Below are positions 63,477 through 64,000 of a stretch of 64,000 bases of DNA, one piece after another. The stretch is from Volvox africanus. Lineage: Eukaryota > Chlorophyta > Chlorophyceae > Chlamydomonadales > Volvocaceae. The notes beneath the pieces were generated by a model. It had not been told where the DNA came from. It made no database searches and worked only from the letters and a program-made list of their open reading frames with translations. The translations under genes and the position numbers were made by a program. The stretch spans positions 3,411,501 to 3,475,500 of the forward strand of contig BSDZ01000080.1 in the NCBI GenBank assembly GCA_030268105.1, read 5' to 3'. Every line of letters starts with the position of its first letter. Position 1 is the first letter of the stretch.

Positions 63477-63576
63477 TGTTGTACCTCTGTTGTGTCCACC
63501 TACAAAGGCCCAATCGGAAGATGACCGTCCGCGGTCCAATCCTGGACACTATCCGTAGGTACCCCAGGATACTACA
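63477..63576 (-). repeat. Mini-LTR-like repeat, 100 bp, minus strand
   Basis: Minus strand runs TGTAGTATCCTGGGGTACCT ... GGACGGTCATCTTCCGATTG ... AGGTACAACA, same type as 3020 and 20089. Confidence 0.65.
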
Positions 63577-64000
63577 ATCGTTTCGTTAAGATATATACGT
63601 AGAGCTAGAACGCATCGACAGGTCTGATGCTTGCGCGGGGCCCAAGTTGTCACGACACACTGCGTGAGTGATCGTACGTTGCGTAAGAAGTAAGGTCGCT
63701 TGCTTGCTGGATGCATGGGCACAAGCAAGTCGTATTTGCGGGATGTAGCGGCCATAGCTACCTGTGCGGCAAGGATGGACCTGCAAAATCTTGAAGAACG
63801 GCATAGTATACATTTTAATTCTATGTGTCGTTCACTTTTGCTCGTCTCCATCCAGCAGGGCGGAGTAGCTTTGATTTTATGCGCGTTTCATTAAGACTAA
63901 TTAGGCTCTTACACATACCTACCAGCCGTGTACGGAGTAAAAAGTCTGGAACGGATTTCGTTAGTCTAAGCCTGATCAGGCTAATGATTGATGTTGCAAC
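63577..64000. other. Right-edge DNA, nothing recognised
   Basis: No coding similarity, repeat or element end identified. Confidence 0.4.

Noticed and set aside
61534..64000. Small open frames upstream of copine (e.g. 62280-62486, 63102-63539)
   Set aside because: No family motifs; some overlap mini-repeats. Not supported.

Overview
This 64 kb window is nuclear DNA from a eukaryote with spliceosomal introns. It holds one recognisable host gene in a landscape of transposable elements. The host gene, on the minus strand, is a copine (two C2 domains plus a copine/vWA domain). Thirteen exons spread over 37.8 kb (61533 down to 23773) join in consistent phase to about 606 codons. Its N-terminus starts MGNC, a myristoylation/palmitoylation-type start shared with plant BONZAI copines. 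This, together with the Ty3 chromoviruses and plant-like TGGTATC primer sites, suggests the green lineage, probably an alga with a large repeat-rich genome. The species cannot be fixed from the sequence alone. As sequenced, the gene carries two 1-nt losses (exons 7 and 8) and one in-frame TAG (exon 12).

Layout from left to right: (1) 1-2343, 5' part of a minus-strand Ty3 element (E0) cut by the window edge. (2) 2344-3909, ~100-bp LTR-like mini-repeats and a Ty1/copia remnant with its 3' LTR. (3) 3939-22667, a three-deep nest of related Ty3/chromovirus elements. Outer element E1 (TSD TATAT) carries element X in its integrase (TSD CTGCC); a 2.5 kb segment spanning X's 5' end was later inverted. 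A second element, E4 (TSD CTTAT), sits in the E1 pol C-terminus. (4) 22668-23772, intergenic DNA. (5) 23773-61533, the copine gene. Intron 11 holds a LINE (LINE1) split by Ty3 element E5 (TSD GCAAC) plus a second 5'-truncated LINE1 copy. Intron 6 holds a CACTA DNA transposon (TSD ATA) that itself contains a solo LTR (TSD GTCCA). Intron 5 holds a 10.2 kb LINE (LINE2, 15-bp TSD). (6) 61534-64000, copine upstream DNA with more mini-repeats.

Most notable: (a) an in-frame UAG lies between gag and pol at the same place in several divergent Ty3 elements, with pol continuing in the same frame, which suggests stop-codon readthrough. (b) A Dam-like N6-adenine methyltransferase module (NPPY motif) sits between gag and protease of E5 and is decayed in E1/E4. 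(c) LINE2 ORF1 encodes a signal peptide, a Cys-containing ectodomain, several membrane segments and a Josephin-type cysteine protease domain. (d) Short introns lie inside Ty3 gag. (e) LINE1 ORFs overlap as UAAUG.

Nearly every TE reading frame is broken by nonsense codons or indels, so this is mostly a record of past activity. Exact target duplications give a clear order for many insertions.
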